From Prorocentrum cordatum (Eukaryota; Sar; Dinophyceae; Prorocentrales; Prorocentraceae), in contig CAUYUJ010001425.1 in assembly GCA_963575745.1 (NCBI GenBank), positions 445,251-509,250 of the forward strand: DNA of 64,000 nucleotides, given 5' to 3'. Shown in pieces: positions 42,434 to 54,015 of the stretch. The position numbers were made by a program, and so were the translations under genes. How positions within the stretch are numbered: position 1 is the stretch's first letter; each line of letters opens with the position of its first letter. The notes beneath the pieces are model-generated. The model was given only the letters and a program-made list of their open reading frames with translations. It was not told where the DNA came from and did not search any database.

Positions 42434-43423
42434 GGAAACGGGTCCTTGTTGGAGGCCTGGAAATGGGCACCAACACCAACACAGGGGGCTGCCTCCACAG
42501 GGGGGAGATGATTGTAGATTTCGTTGTTGGTAGTAATATTTCGGTCACCCTGGAAGCCAGAATATGACCACCATCACCGAGATCGGGATCTTCTTCTTTC
42601 GGTGGGAGCACACCGCTGATATTGGTGTTGGTGTCAACCTCTATGCCTGCGATCCTTAGTCGTTTTGCCGCTTTGGGCATCCTGAGGCCCTCCAGGGGCC
42701 CCGGGGCCGTAACGACAAACGACTCGGGATGGAAATCTGGCCTTGGTGAGAGCTCAGAGATCCAGCGCCCGTTTCCATCAGGACTCTGTTCCTTCATGCC
42801 ACACATGTGAAATTGAACGATAGGGGGGGCTGGCTCATGAGGGGGGACATTGCCTTGGAATCGGCGATGTATTGCTAATATTCTCTCGGTAGCGAAGCCG
42901 CGCGCTCCTGTGCAGACTGGGGCACCCGGGCCCCGATTGGCGGCGCATGGGCGATGCGTCGGCGATGTGGCGCGATCCTCCGACCCCATCTACCCAGATC
43001 CCATTCAGGAGGCCAGTCTCGGCTACGCCCCCCCCGAGGCAGTCCTGAAGGCATCCGGCTTCCTGGGCGGTCCGCCCTCGACGCGGTCAGCTCGCCGGGC
43101 CAGGTTGCGAAGGAACTGCCCCAGGAGTTGGAAGATGAGGGGTCCTCCGATTCCGACGGCAGGAGGTTTCAGTTGTTTTTCCTGGTTTCAGGTCGCCCCA
43201 CGACAGCCATTCGGGAGGGCTGGAGAGTAGCAGACGGCGAGGGGTACGATGGGGTGCGGGGCACCTGGGGAGCGCCAGCGGATGCCACGGACGGGGGCGC
43301 TAGAGGTACCAGGGAGGCCCTCGGCCGCAGGGAACTTTGGATGCCCCTCTTCTGAGGGGAAACGGTGTGGGGAGTTCGGCTCTGGGACGGAAGAATCGAG
43401 CTGGAATCGGCCTCTAACTGACT
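42434..43423. other. No supported gene
   Basis: A minus frame of ~218 codons covers 42989-42333 but runs through the MITE and shows no domain. Confidence 0.4.
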
Positions 43424-43581
43424 ACCTACCAAGCCACCCCAACCCAACCCGAAGATCCACATTTCGGGGTTGGGGGGGATGCGGGTTCTATGCGTGTTTT
43501 TCAACGTTCGCCGACGCCCCCCCCACTGGGAATAGAGGGCAAGTTGGAGCCTACGGGTTGGGTTGGGGTGTGTTGGTAGGT
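43424..43581. mobile_element. Foldback MITE, family D (158 bp)
   Basis: Left ACCTACCAAGCCACCCCAAC continuing to CCCGA (43451) and right TACGGGTTGGGTTGGGGTGT continuing to GGTAGGT (43581) are inverted copies with few mismatches over ~29 bp. No target duplication recognised. Confidence 0.75.
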
Positions 43582-43589
43582 GGTGTCTG

Positions 43590-43981
43590 ACGTTGTTCCT
43601 GACTTGATGCTTGCGCCCACCCTCGGGGCAGAATCTGGCCGCGATGATGGCGCGATGCTGGGCGTGATGCTCCCTGGTCCCCAGGACGACCAGCGGACGC
43701 CCTGGATCCAGAAGGTGCTGCTCGATTTCTGGGTCGCCCGAGGGCGCTTGCGGAACAGGCCGCTCGAACATGCTCGTGAACGTAAGCGTGAGATGTTTGG
43801 AGGTTCGGGCCTCGTGGTCGTTAGGCGGAATATCTCGAGGTCGTCCGAGGTTTAAGCTTCGAGGTAAACCGAGGTCGTCCAAACGATCTTGGATGTCCTG
43901 TCCCAGGCCGCATCGCTCGTGGCAAAGTGGCACGTACCCTCGAGCTACTGTGCCCCCTAGTGCCGCGATGACAGGCTTCAA
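43590..43981 (-). other. Open minus-strand frame, unknown product
   Basis: About 130 codons from ATG at 43981, reading MKPVIAALGGTVARGYVPLC and later LVVLGTREHHAQHRAIIAAR, before running into MITE D. Residue composition is protein-like and the frame has no simple repeat. No family recognised; may be the start of a truncated element or host gene. Confidence 0.28.
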
Positions 43982-44024
43982 GGTGAGGCACAGGGTGACC
44001 CCAGCAATCCTTCCAAGACGCCTC

Positions 44025-44190
44025 CCTCTTCCTCCTCCTCCTCCTCCTCCTCCTCCTCCTCCTCATCATCATCATCATCAGCATCAGCATCAGCATCAGC
44101 ATCAGCATCAGCATCACCACCATCATCACCATCATCACCATCATCACCATCATCACCATCATCACCATCACCATCCTCATCATCACCACC

Positions 44191-44237
<47 letters not shown>

Positions 44238-44301
44238 AATCATCATCAGCATCATCAGCATCATCAGCATCATCATCGTCATCGTCATCATCATCATCAT
44301 C

Positions 44302-44374
<73 letters not shown>

Positions 44375-44430
44375 TCCTCCTCCTCCTCCTCCTCCTCCTC
44401 CTCCTCCTCCTCCTCCTCCTCCTCCTCCCC
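44025..44430. repeat. (CCT)n-(CAT)n-(CCT)n compound tract
   Basis: TCC, then CAG/CAT mosaic, then ~70 bp of pure CAT, then TCC. Same two-motif design as 60100-60690. Confidence 0.97.
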
Positions 44431-45980
44431 CTTCTCCCCGGCGCGAACGCTCTCGAGCTGCCCGAGGGCACTCGCGCGGACTTCGGACCTCCCCGGCGGG
44501 CCCCCGACGCATCGACCGCGTGGGAGCGGCAGCAGCGCCGCATGGAGGGCCGAACTGCGCCGGCGCGTCGCCCCAGCCTCCACCAGCCTGGGTCCGCAGC
44601 AAGCACGCGGTAGGAGGGCGGGAGGAGGAGGGAAGAGGGGAAATGGGGAGAGGCCTGGGCACGTCGTAGGACGAAACCAAGATGAAGATGATATTCGGCC
44701 GAAGTCAAGTCGAGAATTTCTGAGTGCCGGCGGGTCTGGAGGATGTGTCGGGTGCCGCGGCCGTGCCTCGGCTCTTCAGAAAACGCTGAGCTGGTTCCGA
44801 AACGCTTTTGGAGCGACTTATCATCATCCTGCAAGTCTCGCTGCAACGAACGAAACAATTCGCAATCGTGGACCTCAAGCAGTGTACTGCTAGCAGCCGC
44901 CGTCCCCGTGCAGGCACGACTACGACTAAGAGAAGCATAACTTAATAAACATGGGCCAGCTTGAAGGCGGAATCTCGCGCAAACGCTGGGTCAGCCTGGT
45001 CATTCAGCCCCGAGCGTGAGCAGGTGTCAGAGGAACTGAGCCAGCTTACTGGGAACTGCCGACGAAACGCTGGGCCAATGAGAAGCGAAGGTGCTCCTCA
45101 ACGATCGCCGCAACTGTGATACAGGAGGAGGAGGGGTGGGGGAGAAAGAAGCGCGCACCCAATATCCTAATCATGTTAAATCTGGGGATGGCCGTCTCTG
45201 CCCCCCTAAGGTTAGGCCTGGCCAGCCGCGCCATATCCGAGGCCATCCGAGCCGATCCAAGGTAACCGCATTGCCATCTGAGGCGATTCGAGGCTACCCG
45301 AAGCCATTCCGAGGCCACCTGGACGCCGAAGAAGGCAGCTCGCCAGGACACGGGATGCCACACACACAGAGATTCCACGCAGAATGTCCTGGATCTTCGA
45401 GGAGCACACCTGGGGGAGCAACGCGATACCGAGATCTGAACTTCCCCTATCCCTCCTGGGGTGCGTCCTGGCCAGGGCCCTGAAGCGAAGCCAACCGTGG
45501 CGACGAGGGTCTCCTGGGGGGGCCAGGGGGACGCAAACGACGGAAGCGCGCCCCCATTAATCCTCCAGCCCCCCCCTTCTGGAGGGGCCATCACGCTGCG
45601 AGGCATAGGCTTCAGCAAATGAGCAGCTTAGTTAGCTCTCACCAGTGCGTTGTGGAAATCCGCAGCATCGCACAATCATTGGGAGCTCAAGCCACTTGGC
45701 AACCGTGACTTGCCAACAACTAGTTCTCAGAGGTGGATATCTCCTGGCCCACTCTGGAGCCCCTAAACCCGGTAGAACACATCTTTTAGGGAGCGTTGTT
45801 GGTTCTGCCCACTTCCGCCAGCAGAGCCGCCCCCATGCTCCCAGTTTGGCGGAGCGCGCAAGGGGGTAACAGGAGGGGGAAACGCTTCTTGGAAGGATGC
45901 TGTAGAAGGCGCTGGCCTACCTACATCTATAGACAAGGCCCGCGCCTTTTAATAAGCAGGGGTACTCCTGAACCCTCCTT
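44431..45980. other. No supported gene
   Basis: Mixed sequence; no long frame with a recognisable domain on either strand. Confidence 0.45.
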
Positions 45981-45984
45981 GGCC

Positions 45985-46215
45985 TGCTCCTCCTCCTCCT
46001 CATCCTTCTGACTCTCCTTCTGTTGTCCCATCGTTTCCTCCACTTCATCCTCTCCCTCCTTCCCTCGTCCTCATCCTTCTCCTCCTGGTCCCCCTCATCC
46101 CTCTTATGCATTCATATGTTCCCTCACCCCTGCGCCCCCTGTACCCTGACATCTCCTCCTCCTCCTCCTCCTCCTCCTTCGTCTAATCCTCCTCCTCTCC
46201 CTTCTCCCTCTTCCT
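45985..46215. repeat. Imperfect (TCC)n tract
   Basis: Interrupted pyrimidine run. Confidence 0.9.
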
Positions 46216-46247
46216 GCTCCCCTCAATCATGTCATGCTCGTTGTGCG

Positions 46248-46425
46248 CCACGGGACAGCCAGGAAACAACCACGGGCGACGACAAGCACGGGACAACCAA
46301 AGACGGCCACGAGACAACCACAGGACAACCTCCAGGACCACGGCGAGACAACAACGGGTCAACCACGGGACAACCGCGAGACAACCACTGGACAAACAAC
46401 GGGACAACCACGGGACACCAATCTG
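46248..46425 (+). repeat. ~10-12-bp GGGACAACCAC minisatellite
   Basis: GGGACAACCAC, GAGACAACCAC, GGACAACC and GACAACAACGGG variants repeat through ~175 bp. Confidence 0.88.
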
Positions 46426-46429
46426 GCTA

Positions 46430-46865
46430 TCCGCCAGCCCCCTTGTGGGGCCATCAGGCTGCGGGGCTTAAGTTTGCAGCTCCATGCGCCAATTCCAGTT
46501 GCCAGTTTCAAATGCTATAGTCCTACGTTCTGCTTCCTACTGCAAACTGTCGAAGTCCGCGCGAGGGGGTGGAGCCCCAAACGGGCTTACACCACGCCAT
46601 CCCGGGATCTCAGAATTTCTGGGAGGGTCGTGGGACACGTAAAACATGAGATTCGCGCTCCAGAAGCAATCAACCAAATAATTACACCATGTTCGCGTGC
46701 CCGAGGCCACACACCCTCGTGAGTTGTACAATATTGGCGTCCCCGAGGCCCCCCTGTCCCCTTCTGCGTGCCGCCGGCCATTCCTGCTACTTCACCTGGC
46801 CTTCCGCTGGCGCTCCGCCGAGGAACAGACGCCAACCTCGACCCCTCGAGAGCGAGGCCAGGAAC
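46430..46865. other. No gene seen
   Basis: Unique sequence with short frames only. Confidence 0.5.
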
Positions 46866-46867
46866 GC

Positions 46868-47165
46868 AACACACACACACATCACATATGTGTATGTGTA
46901 TAAATATAGATATACAGATCTGTGTGCATCGATGTACATATGTTTGTGCACATGTGCATATGTATACGTATGTGTATGCACTGGTCTATGTATGTGTACA
47001 CTGAGATTTCGGATTGTATGTATATGACATGTAGCTGGCTATGTCAACCATGTGTATGTGCACACATGCGTATAGGTATATGCATCTGGTACGTATATGT
47101 AAATGTATATGTATATGTATGTGTATGTGAACATATGTATCTGTATGTATGCACATCAACACACC
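46868..47165. repeat. (TATG/TGTA)n microsatellite mosaic
   Basis: Starts as (CA)n, continues as GTATATGTAT/GCATATGTAT variants for ~300 bp. Confidence 0.9.
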
Positions 47166-47169
47166 TATA

Positions 47170-48215
47170 GCTACAACGAAGTGTGACTGTATATATCGCC
47201 GCGCCCACGTGGACGACGACGACAACGACACCATGGCAAACCCACAGGAAACCTTGCGCCCCGAGCCCCGAGTAGACGAGGCCGCCACGCGGCAAATCCC
47301 ACGGCGAGCCCAATTCGCCCGAGGCGGTGTTTGCCCTGGTGGCTGCGGCACCCTCTCAAAAACGCAAGGCCACGCGTCAGAATCAACAGCGCGGGGACAT
47401 GTTTGGTCGGAAAATGTTGCATAGCGAGTCGCGGCTGCGGGCCCACAGACACGCTACGCCCTGCAAGCGGAGAGCGTGTCGCTCCGCTCCGCGGGGCGGG
47501 GGATGGGAAAAACCCGGGACATCTAGGGACCAGGATGAGGATGGCGTGTCGCGCCGAAGCGAGTTAGGCCAGAACAGACGCCGCGACACGCGAACCAGCA
47601 GATCCCGACCGTATGGATAGAATATCGCCCCGATCATCAAAGAGGACCCCCCCTTCCCCTTCGGCCACACGTAAGAATGACCATGAGCAGGAGTGATCTT
47701 CGGTGCGCCGCTTTTGGTTTTGGGGACCGCGGGAAGGCCAAATCCTATCGCGCAGGCCAGTGAGATGGGGAGAACTCTGTGGGCCCTCACCAAAGGTCAC
47801 TCTGGCGAAAAGTCTTACGCGGAGCCGACCCTTGATGATTCTTGCCGGGCCGCCGACCGTCGCCGAGACGCGCCGCACGCGGCCGCCCGCCAGCGGGCGC
47901 ACGAGCGCCTTCCCCCGCGCGGCCCCGCCTCGGCCCGGCCGTGGGGGTGTGGGGAGGGGGGCCTCTCGGCTGCACGCAATATTCGGAGGCGACGATGGGG
48001 GCGAACGGCCCAGGTGCGCCGATGGTCAATGTCTTCGGCGAGGCTCCTGGAGGGATACGTGCTATGCCCCTGACCGTCGTCTCCGAAATAAAAGCGGCCC
48101 TGGGCAAGGATTGATCCCTGGTGCGCGGCACCCTGGTCGTTGCACACGATGTGAAGGCAGCGGCTTGCGCGCTCGGGGCTGCCCCTCCTTCGAGTGTTTT
48201 TCGATATGATCTCCA
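47170..48215. other. No supported gene
   Basis: Overlapping GC-driven frames on both strands; no domain, repeat or signal recognised. Confidence 0.4.
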
Positions 48216-48218
48216 TTA

Positions 48219-48304
48219 ACGGTCGTTACCCGGTGGGGGGCCGGGCAACGGTACAGCTTGGGCGAGGTGGGGCACGTCGGGACGGGGGTGCGCCGCTATC
48301 GCCA
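48219..48304 (+). repeat. Dispersed repeat shared with 37011-37102
   Basis: Same ordered landmarks as the 37-kb copy, same orientation. Confidence 0.68.
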
Positions 48305-48635
48305 TAGTGAGCACTAGCATGTTGGCGGATGAGGGGGTCCAAGCCCCGCCCCGTCGTGCGATCGTTACCGTTACCCTGGGGGAGGGAAGGGGCTTAGCCC
48401 AGGTAGCGGCCGTGACGCGCCAGGGGAGAACAAAAACAATGCCCTCCCCTCTCCGCGCACCAATGGTCATCCTGGCGAAGTGTCGCTCCTCATATGTGCA
48501 GCCGAGGCGGCTTCCTAAGGCAGCCCCCCAGAGCACGCCCCCACCGAGCTTTCAGCCCCCTGGCCCTTGCGGTGGGCCAGGGAGACGAGAGGGGAGGTCT
48601 CCCCAGATATGCGACGTCTTGATTTACTCCATGCA

Positions 48636-48762
48636 CGGTCCCCAGAAGTCCCGACCCTTTCCTCGGAACCGGCTTTTCACATCCCAAGTCGTTGTTTGAC
48701 GGCCCAGGGGCCCTCTAAGGGTCCCCAGAGGCCGAAAACGAGGAAAACCTTCGTCTGAGAGC
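48636..48762 (+). repeat. Dispersed repeat shared with 3780-3905
   Basis: CCAGAAGTCCCGACCCTTTCC through GCCGAAAACGAGGAAAACC, diverged from the 3.8-kb copy. Confidence 0.6.
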
Positions 48763-49039
48763 CTGGAGGTGCATGTCTGGGTCTGGAGGCTCTTGCCTCA
48801 GAGGGTCCTGAGCGCTCCCTAGCCCCTCTCGGGCCTCCGCGGGGGGGTCTCCCAGAGGCCCCGGGCGAGGGCGGACTCAGCGGCCACGCCCTCTGCTCGA
48901 GCTGTCCAAGGCGTGCGGCGGATCGACGGCCGTGACGATGCGGACCACGACAGCGGCGGCGGCTGCGGCGGCGTCGACGAGGGCAACGGTGGCCCCCCAA
49001 AGCGGGAGGAGGCATTCCTCCTCCTCGTCGTCCCCTTTG

Positions 49040-49172
49040 TCCGCGCCCTATCCTCCTCCTCCTCCTCCTCCACCACCTCCACCTCCTAATCCTCCTGATC
49101 CTCCTCCTCCTCCTCCTCGTCCTGCTCGTCGCCGTGTCCTTCGCCGTCGCCGTCACCGTCGCATCGCCGACG

Positions 49173-49222
<50 letters not shown>

Positions 49223-49262
49223 TTCGTCGCCGTCGCCGTCGCCGTCACCATCGTCGTCGTCG
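49040..49262. repeat. (CCT)n and (GTC)n tracts
   Basis: CCT run at ~49045-49115, then a nearly pure GTC run (49158-49262). Confidence 0.95.
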
Positions 49263-49264
49263 TC

Positions 49265-49680
49265 TTCACTCGACTCACTGCACCTCCTTGAAAGACAGGC
49301 CCTGAAGACGCGGCTTGAAGCGTCCGCGTCCCTTCTCCCTCTGCCTCATCAGCCTCCGTTTCCCCTCCGGCTCCTTCTCTTTTCTCCTCGGGGGGGAGGG
49401 CGATGAGGGAGGAAACTTGTGAATGGAGACTGTGAAGGGGCCCTGGGACACACAAATAAATAGAAACAAATAACAGGGTTCCCCGTATGTTCCCATATTT
49501 TCTGGGGTTTTGTCCTCCCCCCCACTTCCCATATTTTCCAATATTTCCTGGGGGATCGACGATTCATTGTGTCTGTGTGTTTTTTCCCTCCTGAGATTGG
49601 GAGGGTGGCGGCGGCGGAACCGAAAGGGGGAGGAGCGGAGCGGGGGAGGGAGGGCGAGAGGGTGGCGGGACTGAGACTGT
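49265..49680. other. No gene seen
   Basis: Pyrimidine- and purine-rich stretches without coding features. Confidence 0.5.
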
Positions 49681-49683
49681 AGG

Positions 49684-50394
49684 CTACGGCAGGGCTGGAC
49701 CTCAACAGTGTTTTCCGTTTTCGTGATGTTTTCGTTTTCCCTCGTTGCGTCTTGAATTTGCCTTCGCTGCAATACGACATCGAAACGACAACGGCCCACG
49801 AAACATGTTTGAAACATCTTTTAGACATCTGGAAATTATTTGGCAGCATGCTTCCTCTCCATTAATCGAATCCCATAAGGCTGTGGCAGGACTGGACCTC
49901 AACAGTGTTTTCCGTTTTCGTTTTGGTTTCGTTTTCCCTCGTTCTGTCTTGAGCTCGCCTTCGCTGCAAGACGACATCGAAACGACAACGGCCCACGAAA
50001 CATGTTTGAAACATCTTTTAGACATCTGGAAATTATTTGGCAGTATGCTTCCTCTCCATTAATCGAATCCCATAAGGCTGTGGCAGGACTGGACCTCAAC
50101 AGTGTTTTCCGTTTTCGTTTTGGTTTCGTTTTCCCTCGTTCTGTCTTGAGCTCGCCTTCGCTGCAAGACGACATCGAAACGACAACGGCCCACGAAACAT
50201 GTTTGAAACATCTTTTAGACATCTGGAAATTATTTGGCAGTATGCTTCCTCTCCATTAATCGAATCCCATAAGGCTGTGGCAGGACTGGACCTCAACAGT
50301 GTTTTCCGTTTTCGTTTTGGTTTCGTTTTCCCTCGTTCTGTCTTGAGCTCGCCTTCGCTGCAAGACGACATCGAAACGACAACGGCCCACGAAA
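49684..50394 (+). repeat. 197-bp tandem repeat, 3.6 units
   Basis: CTGTGGCAGGACTGGACC begins at 49881, 50078 and 50275 (exactly 197 bp apart); a variant start CTACGGCAGGGCTGGACC is at 49684. Units 2 and 3 look identical, unit 1 is diverged, unit 4 stops at CCCACGAAA. Contains TTTTCGTTTTGGTTTCGTTTT and ACATGTTTGAAACATC. Ends ~40 bp before the copia 5' LTR. Confidence 0.95.
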
Positions 50395-50436
50395 TCGCCA
50401 AAACACTGATTAGGTCCAGCCCTGGGTTATAGTTGG

Positions 50437-50584
50437 ACTTCACAGAACTTCGGTACCGGGCGAAACCCCAGTACGTTTGGAGGCCGCTCGCAGCAGATCG
50501 GAGTCAGACAGCAAGCAAGGACGTCTGTACTGCACTTGCTTTCAGGAGCGGGCTTCGCGCGTTCATCGAACTGAACATTCCAGT
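50437..50584 (+). repeat. 5' LTR of the copia-like element
   Basis: ACTTCACAGAACTTCGGTACCGGG to CGAACTGAACATTCCAGT; aligns without length change to 57597-57744. Exact outer ends uncertain because no clean TG/CA pair or target duplication is seen. Confidence 0.8.
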
Positions 50585-50585
50585 T

Positions 50586-50597
50586 TGGTAGCAGAGC
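50586..50597 (+). other. Primer-binding site (Met-tRNA type)
   Basis: TGGTAGCAGAGC, immediately after the LTR. Complementary to the 3' end of eukaryotic tRNA-Met, the usual copia primer (TGGTATCAGAGC in plants). Confidence 0.75.
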
Positions 50598-50858
50598 CTG
50601 GAGTCCAGCTCCAAGCTTCCGTCGTGCCCTCCTTATGTCGGGCATCCGCGGCCGCCATAGCAGCTGCCGCGCCGCGCTGCCACGCGCGCTTTATCATCCC
50701 GGCGGATTGCCGACATCGCACGGACCCTTTCTTCGTGCTGCCGATAATCAAGTTTTTTTTTCCGGCGACGTATCATCAGTTGTGTTTTACTCTTTCTCTT
50801 CGTGATCAGCGGGGCCACTGTGGATCACAGCAACCTCCTCTCTCCTTGCGACGGCATC

Positions 50859-51775
50859 ATGGCGGCTGGTGGCCAAGACTGGAAGCTGCCGAGCACGCTT
50901 CCCGAGTAGTTCACCAGGTATGTACCTCCCGGCTGGAGGCCGGGCCTTCCAGATTACACCTTCGAAGAGTTTCTCGAGCGACTCCAACTCTGGTGGCGGA
51001 TCACGCCACTCGTGGAGGAAGAAGCAGACCCGCTGGTGGCCAGCAGACTATTCGACAAGGCGTGCGAGGTTGCCATGGAATTTCGGGTTGCTCGGAGTGG
51101 GGTGGTCTATGCTGGAGACGGCGCACTGGCTCTCAGCAAGCAGGAGCAGCAAGCGGACGAGGACGGCAACGTCGTCCAGGAGGCGGACCTCTCTGGCATC
51201 GGACATCTCATCAAGAATTGACAGAGTGCTTCGAGATTCACGATCAGGATCGACAGGGCGAGCTTCTCGGCAAGTGTTGGGATACTCGCCGAGGTTCGGC
51301 GCCACTCCAGGACTACCTGATGAGCTTCAAGCAGCGATACCAGGAGGTGGAGTCTCGAGCTGGACTGAGCATCAGTATGACAAGCTTGACTCATCTCCTC
51401 TTCAAGTGGAGCGGGCTTCTGGCTTGCAGGGTTGCAAATATTAAACTGCATTTCGACAGCGACTGGGACAATTTCAACGAGATCTACAGCATGCTGAGTC
51501 GCATCGCGAAGCAAAAACTGACAACAAAACATGAACATCATCAAGATACACACTACACGGAATATCAGGACGAGGAGCTGGACGACTCACAGTACCAATT
51601 GACCTACTGCATGGATGATGGCAGCGAGGACGCAGAAGTCGACTTTGGGTTGGATGAGGAGACGGAGTTGCACTACAGAGAGTTCTACACGGAGACAGGC
51701 GACTGCGCATACGGAGCATACGACAGCTACTGGACGTGGTACGAACAGGACGAGGTCGAGGCAGATCTAGATCTG
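50859..51775 (+). pseudogene. Copia gag
   Basis: Particle protein. ATG at 50859-50861 opens MAAGGQDWKLPSTLPE, then an in-frame TAG (50907-50909). The same frame continues with YVPPGWRPGLPDYTFEEF and WWRITPLVEEEADPLVASRL to a stop at 51219-51221. A second frame carries on with LTECFEIHDQDRQGELLGKC through YLMSFKQRYQEVESRAGLS and an acidic C-terminal region, to TGA at ~51776. The pattern (aromatic-rich start, helical middle, Tyr/Asp/Glu-rich end before a zinc knuckle) fits dinoflagellate copia gag. One stop and one frameshift disrupt it. Confidence 0.6.
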
Positions 51776-52007
51776 TGATCTTGCTGAAGCATACCAGATG
51801 AACTGAGTCATACCCAAATGGCGATTTCGAGGACGATGTAAAGGCAGAGAAAAAGGAAAGAAAGGCAAAGGACGAGGTCGTAGCTTCAGCAAGAACGGCA
51901 AGAGAAGTACCGGAAAAGGAAAAGGAAAACAGTCCTTCGGCACTGAGGCGCACTACGGCGGCAAGAACAAGTGGAGCAAGGACAAGTCATCATCATCAGG
52001 TACGGGT

Positions 52008-52049
52008 TGCAGTATCTGCGGATCTAAGTGGCACAAGGACGCGGACCGC
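52008..52049 (+). pseudogene. Gag CCHC zinc knuckle remnant
   Basis: CSICGSKWHKDADR has the C-x2-C-x4-H-x4-C spacing, but the last Cys is Arg (CGC at 52047-52049 instead of TGC). RNA packaging motif of gag. Confidence 0.6.
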
Positions 52050-52415
52050 CCCGCGAAGCCTAAAGGAGGTCATGGAACTGGAGATGGCAAGACTGATGGT
52101 ACGGGATTCAGTCATCCTGACGACGGTGGGGATTCTCAAGCATACGTTGCTGGTTCTGGTTCTACGTCATAATCAGGTAAGTACCCTTGGGACTACGGAT
52201 CTTTGACATCTGAGGACTTCGAACGACAACATCAAGAGATCAAATAATAAGAGCGTCGACAGGCCAAATGCAGCGGAGAAGGCAAGAGGGTCAGACCTCT
52301 CACGGGAGCACCTCGATGGCAACGACAGCGAGATAGCCCTGGACGCCTTCCTCCGTGGTACGCGGACAAGCAGAACAGCACCTCGGAGGACAGCCCTTCT
52401 ACAGGTTCGTGGAGC

Positions 52416-53260
52416 TTGGCATCAGATCGAGAAGAAGCTGCAAGACGAGAACAGCATCATGAAGAACGACCGGCTGGAAAAAAGGTGAGTTTCTCGGACT
52501 TGGCCAAGAGGGCGAACGACATTGCCACCACGAACGTCCGCATGATCGGGTCGCCAACTACGGGACTCAAAACTTCGTATCAACTCCCCGAGCGACCAGC
52601 ACGTCTGCCGGCAAGTACCTCAGAGGTCAATGACGGCACGAGTATAGAAGCACCAGCAGCCACAGGCAAAGGACCTCTATCGGAGCTGTGGCAGCCACGT
52701 GCGAATCTGTTTGCGATCAATCTTCGCACTCAACCTCAAGATGAAAGTCAAGCTCTTATGACCAGCGTTCAAGATGTCCTTCGTCTTTGTTTGATCGTGG
52801 ACCCTGGAACGGCAAAAGGACTTGCGGGCACCGAGACAGTCAGGGAGATCTGCAGCCGACTACTGTGGCCGAAGGGACAGGACATCACCCTGAAGAACTC
52901 CTTTCCCTAGCTGTCGGGCAACGACAGAACACCAAGCCCTTCACTCGGACTTGGCAACATTCCACTGGACTTGAAGGCATTACCCAAAAATTCATTTTCG
53001 ATGGATCGTCTCGGCGGATCTGGATCTACGTTCTCATGCCGTCTACCGAGCGAGTCCATCAAAGAAGACGCCGGGTCCTTCTACGCAAACATCCTGCCCA
53101 ACAGAGATGTCGTTCTCGTGATCAAACACCTGGGAGCTATGGGTAAGAATATTGCGCCAACTTCACCCTTAAGAATTCTGTACACGGACCCTGGACACTA
53201 CATGTTACTGGTTGACGGTCCAACGGCCAACACTGGAGAAGAAGCTGCGCTACTTCGCAT
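52416..53260 (+). pseudogene. Copia aspartic protease
   Basis: Processes the polyprotein. LIVDPGTAKGLAGTETVRE holds the active-site triad region; the expected D-T/S-G is D-P-G (GAC CCT GGA, 52800-52808), one base from DTG or DSG. The C-terminal half continues in another frame with DRLGGSGSTFSCRLP, LVIKHLGAMG and YTDPGHYMLLVDGP. A TAG at 52908-52910 and frame changes break it. Confidence 0.52.
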
Positions 53261-54015
53261 AAGCGACTACATGGACTTCATCATGGATGCTAATTTGACG
53301 GCGAAGCCCTATGTATGGACAACACTATCCACTTCTGGTGGACAACAAGTTTCAAAGGCACATTTCCGAGCACGGCTACGACAACATCTTCGACTCAAAA
53401 TGACCTGGATCAAAGACCACAAGAAGGACCTAGACGACAAGAACGTGATGATCTACCGCGTGTGGGAGCTTGTCCAGGACGGAATGATCGTCCAGTTAAC
53501 GGTGGCTCGCACGACAACGATATTCCTGATTCCAAAGAAGATCAGCATGCACGTTCTTTGGTTCCTGATTCTCAAATCGGTTGCGATTCAATTGCCTTAA
53601 CAAGTACCTCAGACAGTATAGTAAGACCGACCGTTGTAGGTGTATCTCATCACGATCGACAAGAACAGCGACGCGAAGGACGAGACACCTCTCGAAACAG
53701 CATCAAGAACACCGAAGCATCAACACCATCGAGATTTGCACCAACGAGGGCAACATCACAATTTTTCAGACGTTGGGCCTCTTTCACAGACGACAGTTGG
53801 ACAGAGAAGAACTTGTGGCCAGAGACATGCAAAAAAGGAGGACACCCAAGTTCTAGAAGAGAAGTACTTGGCTTTTCCCAAGGAGTCCTACAATACGAAC
53901 CAGTTGCCCATCGTCACACCGAAAAATGCGAAGGATCGGATGCCTCACATGCGTGGTTTTCGACTTCATTTCCAAGAAAACATGTCAGACAGTGGAAGAA
54001 ATGTCTCTGAGGCGT
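53261..54015 (+). pseudogene. Copia linker region
   Basis: Three overlapping frames with alternating short open parts between protease and methyltransferase-like module. No integrase zinc finger recognised. 53611-53648 resembles 57556-57592 (AGTATA-TAAGAC-GA ... GTAGGTGTA). Confidence 0.4.

Noticed and set aside
42333-42989. 218-codon minus frame
   Set aside because: Overlaps MITE A copy 3 at its end and shows no domain or homologue I recognise.
48001-48209. Plus-strand frame as a short host gene
   Set aside because: Competing frames on both strands and no motif.
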